From: a virus
Direction: 5' to 3' (one strand)
DNA length: 57,232 bases
Virus record (IMG/VR): IMGVR_UViG_3300045930_000098
Span: 1-57,232 of that record
The translations under genes and the position numbers were made by a program. Position 1 is the first letter of the stretch. Each line of letters starts with the position of its first letter. The notes under the pieces are model-generated. The model was not told where the DNA came from and made no database searches. It saw only the letters and a program-made list of their open reading frames with translations. Positions 55,854-57,232 of this stretch are shown here, in pieces.

Positions 55854-57232
55854 TCACGCGATGCGCCTCTTGATTTCAAAGGGAATAGCAGTTGAACAAG
55901 TGTGAGGGGCGTGAACACCCCCCTCACAGTTGTTTGAGGTATGCCGGGAACCCGCGCCGGGTTCCGGCAGGGGCATCGGAATCGCCCCGGTAATCGTCAC
56001 TTCGCCGTCCGCGTACACTGCCTTAAAATCCTGAATGCTCTCCAGAATACTCCTGCGGTGCTCGAATTTGACAGGCTTGTTTTTGGGGTCCGCGATGCGG
56101 CGCAGGGCGGCTTCGGCCTGACGCTCTGACGGGATGGACACAACCTTGCCCGCTTCCTTGAGGTCGGCCTGAACCTCGCGCAGACGCTTCTGTTTCGCAA
56201 GGATGTCAGCCGTCGCCTTGACCGGGTCACCGGCGCCCTCGCTGATCATGTGCTGCAAACCGCCGATGGACGCCTGAAGGTTCTGCGCTTCCTTCTCCAG
56301 CCGCTTGGTGACGCCCGTGTTCACCTCCCGCGCCTTGTAGAAAGCCGTCGCGGATTCGATGAACGTCGCCGGAACGGTGATCGTCTCCCAGACGGCGTCG
56401 AACGCGACCGGCTCGATCAGGTGAACGCCGACACGACGTAGCCTGCAAGGCCCGGTGTGTGTCCGCGAGTCCTCGTAGTGCTTGCAGCCATAGACCGGAT
56501 AACGTGCGCCGCGAGAGCCAGCCGTGCCGTTGGAGCACATGCGGTGACCGGCCTTGTCGAACAGAAAGTGCGAGAGCAGATACTTCCGCTTCGGCGGGCG
56601 CCCGTTGGTCCGCTCCGGAGCGTTCTGGTTGACGCGCTGCACCTCCAGCCAGAACTCCTTCTCGATGATGGCGCCGCACGGGATGATGCGACCGATGCGC
56701 TGGTGCTCTCCGCAGTACGTCGAGTTGACGAGCATCTGGCGGATGACGCGAGGCACCCACAGTCCCGGCGGAACCCAGACGGCCTTGCCCGTCTCCGGAT
56801 CTTTCTTTCCCCAGTAGCCGTTCGACAGAATGCCCTTCGCGTTGAGCGCGTGCGTGATCTTGGCGATTGTCCAGCCGGTGCGGCGCCAGCCGTAGACCAT
56901 CTCGACCACGTTCCGCTTGCTGATCCCCTCGACGTTGGTCATCGCCGGATCGATCACCAGCTTCCGGCCATCCGGCGTCTGGATGTTCAGCATCCCGTAG
57001 CACGCCATGCCGTGATCGAGCATCCCGGCGTCGAGGTTGAGCAGCCGCTGATCCATCGAGCGGCCCAGGATCTCGTGCCACTCCGCGCTGGCCTGCCCCA
57101 TCGCTTGCCAGCACTTGCTCTTGCCTTCCCGCGTGCTGGTGTCGACCACGCCTTCGCGCACCGACCAGATGAGCTTGCCCGCGTGAGTGAAGCGGTCCAG
57201 CATCGCGGTCTGTCCGAACTCCAACGCGGGAC
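55854..57232 (-). CDS. int: Large serine recombinase (phage integrase), C-terminal part
   Basis: Continues the protein begun at base 478 through the end overlap (residues about 103-560). Recombinase domain: LVIDPAMTNVEGISKRNVVE, YGWRRTGWTIAKITHALNAK, VIRQMLVNSTYCGEHQRIGR. Zinc-ribbon-like region with CSNG, YGCKHY and GPCRLRR, where one Cys of the usual four is not obvious. Coiled coil (TKRLEKEAQNLQASIGGLQH, KQKRLREVQADLKEAG), then a resolvase-type tail. It drives integration, with a directionality factor needed for excision. Confidence 0.9.
   Translation of the reverse strand, partial: PALEFGQTAMLDRFTHAGKLIWSVREGVVDTSTREGKSKCWQAMGQASAEWHEILGRSMDQRLLNLDAGMLDHGMACYGMLNIQTPDGRKLVIDPAMTNVEGISKRNVVEMVYGWRRTGWTIAKITHALNAKGILSNGYWGKKDPETGKAVWVPPGLWVPRVIRQMLVNSTYCGEHQRIGRIIPCGAIIEKEFWLEVQRVNQNAPERTNGRPPKRKYLLSHFLFDKAGHRMCSNGTAGSRGARYPVYGCKHYEDSRTHTGPCRLRRVGVHLIEPVAFDAVWETITVPATFIESATAFYKAREVNTGVTKRLEKEAQNLQASIGGLQHMISEGAGDPVKATADILAKQKRLREVQADLKEAGKVVSIPSERQAEAALRRIADPKNKPVKFEHRRSILESIQDFKAVYADGEVTITGAIPMPLPEPGAGSRHTSNNCEGGVHAPHTCSTAIPFEIKRRIA
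57059..57232. repeat. Right copy of 174-base end overlap
   Basis: Matches bases 1-174 with a single mismatch at 57105. Lies inside the integrase coding region, so a true packaged terminal repeat is less likely than assembly overlap of a circular sequence. Confidence 0.92.

Noticed and set aside
1-57232. tRNA genes
   Set aside because: No cloverleaf with a plausible anticodon loop and acceptor end was noticed by eye; a covariance scan was not possible.

Overview
This window looks like an almost complete, circularised genome of a temperate, tailed (siphovirus-type) bacteriophage or prophage. Bases 1-174 and 57059-57232 are the same sequence with one substitution. The serine-integrase gene is cut by the window ends and reads through this overlap, so the two ends join. 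DNA is GC-rich and nearly every gene lies on the minus strand in tightly packed operons (ATGA, TGATG and TAATG overlaps). No host genes flank it. The host is uncertain. Sec-type signal peptides on tail-region proteins, with putative Ig repeats, resemble proteins common in Acidobacteriota (Solibacter/Bryobacter relatives); this is an inference from style only.

Layout in the minus-strand reading direction, from the right end. (1) 57.2-55.85 kb, continuing at 478-1: serine integrase, followed by a terminator. (2) 55.8-41.2 kb, early region: C5 DNA methyltransferase, three HNH-type proteins, a PAPS-reductase-like PP-loop protein, a beta-helix protein, a VRR-NUC nuclease, replication-initiator-like proteins, many tiny zinc-ribbon and membrane proteins, and a divergent promoter/operator at 43.13-43.21 kb. 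This region ends in a terminator at 41.12-41.15 kb. (3) 40.9-37.7 kb: a lower-GC, repeat-rich interval with two genes, a predicted plus-strand RNA, iterated motifs and a probable cos/terminase-binding region. (4) 37.7-29.2 kb: lambda-like head genes in lambda order (Nu1/A, W, B, C with nested Nu3, D, E, head completion). (5) 29.2-12.2 kb: tail genes, including tail tube, G/GT chaperones with a canonical -1 slippery site, tape measure, DUF2460-like and hub proteins, and a giant tail-tip protein. (6) 12.6-7.3 kb: tail-fibre-like proteins, three with signal peptides, plus a 20-residue-repeat protein. (7) 7.25-6.6 kb: XRE repressor on the plus strand and a control region with a strong leftward promoter. 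(8) 6.6-0.45 kb: recombination operon (YqaJ exonuclease, RecT-like annealing protein), small zinc proteins, GIY-YIG and LuxR-HTH proteins, leading into the integrase across the junction.

Together these genes describe a lambda-type head and packaging system joined to a siphovirus tail with gene-transfer-agent-like tip proteins, its own recombination pair, and lysogeny control by a repressor and a serine integrase. No endolysin could be recognised. The most unusual signals are the mirrored divergent promoters that appear to give leaderless mRNAs, the two-frame methyltransferase locus, the Ig-gpW fusion, the secreted tail-fibre trio and the plus-strand RNA with iterons at 40.2-40.6 kb.
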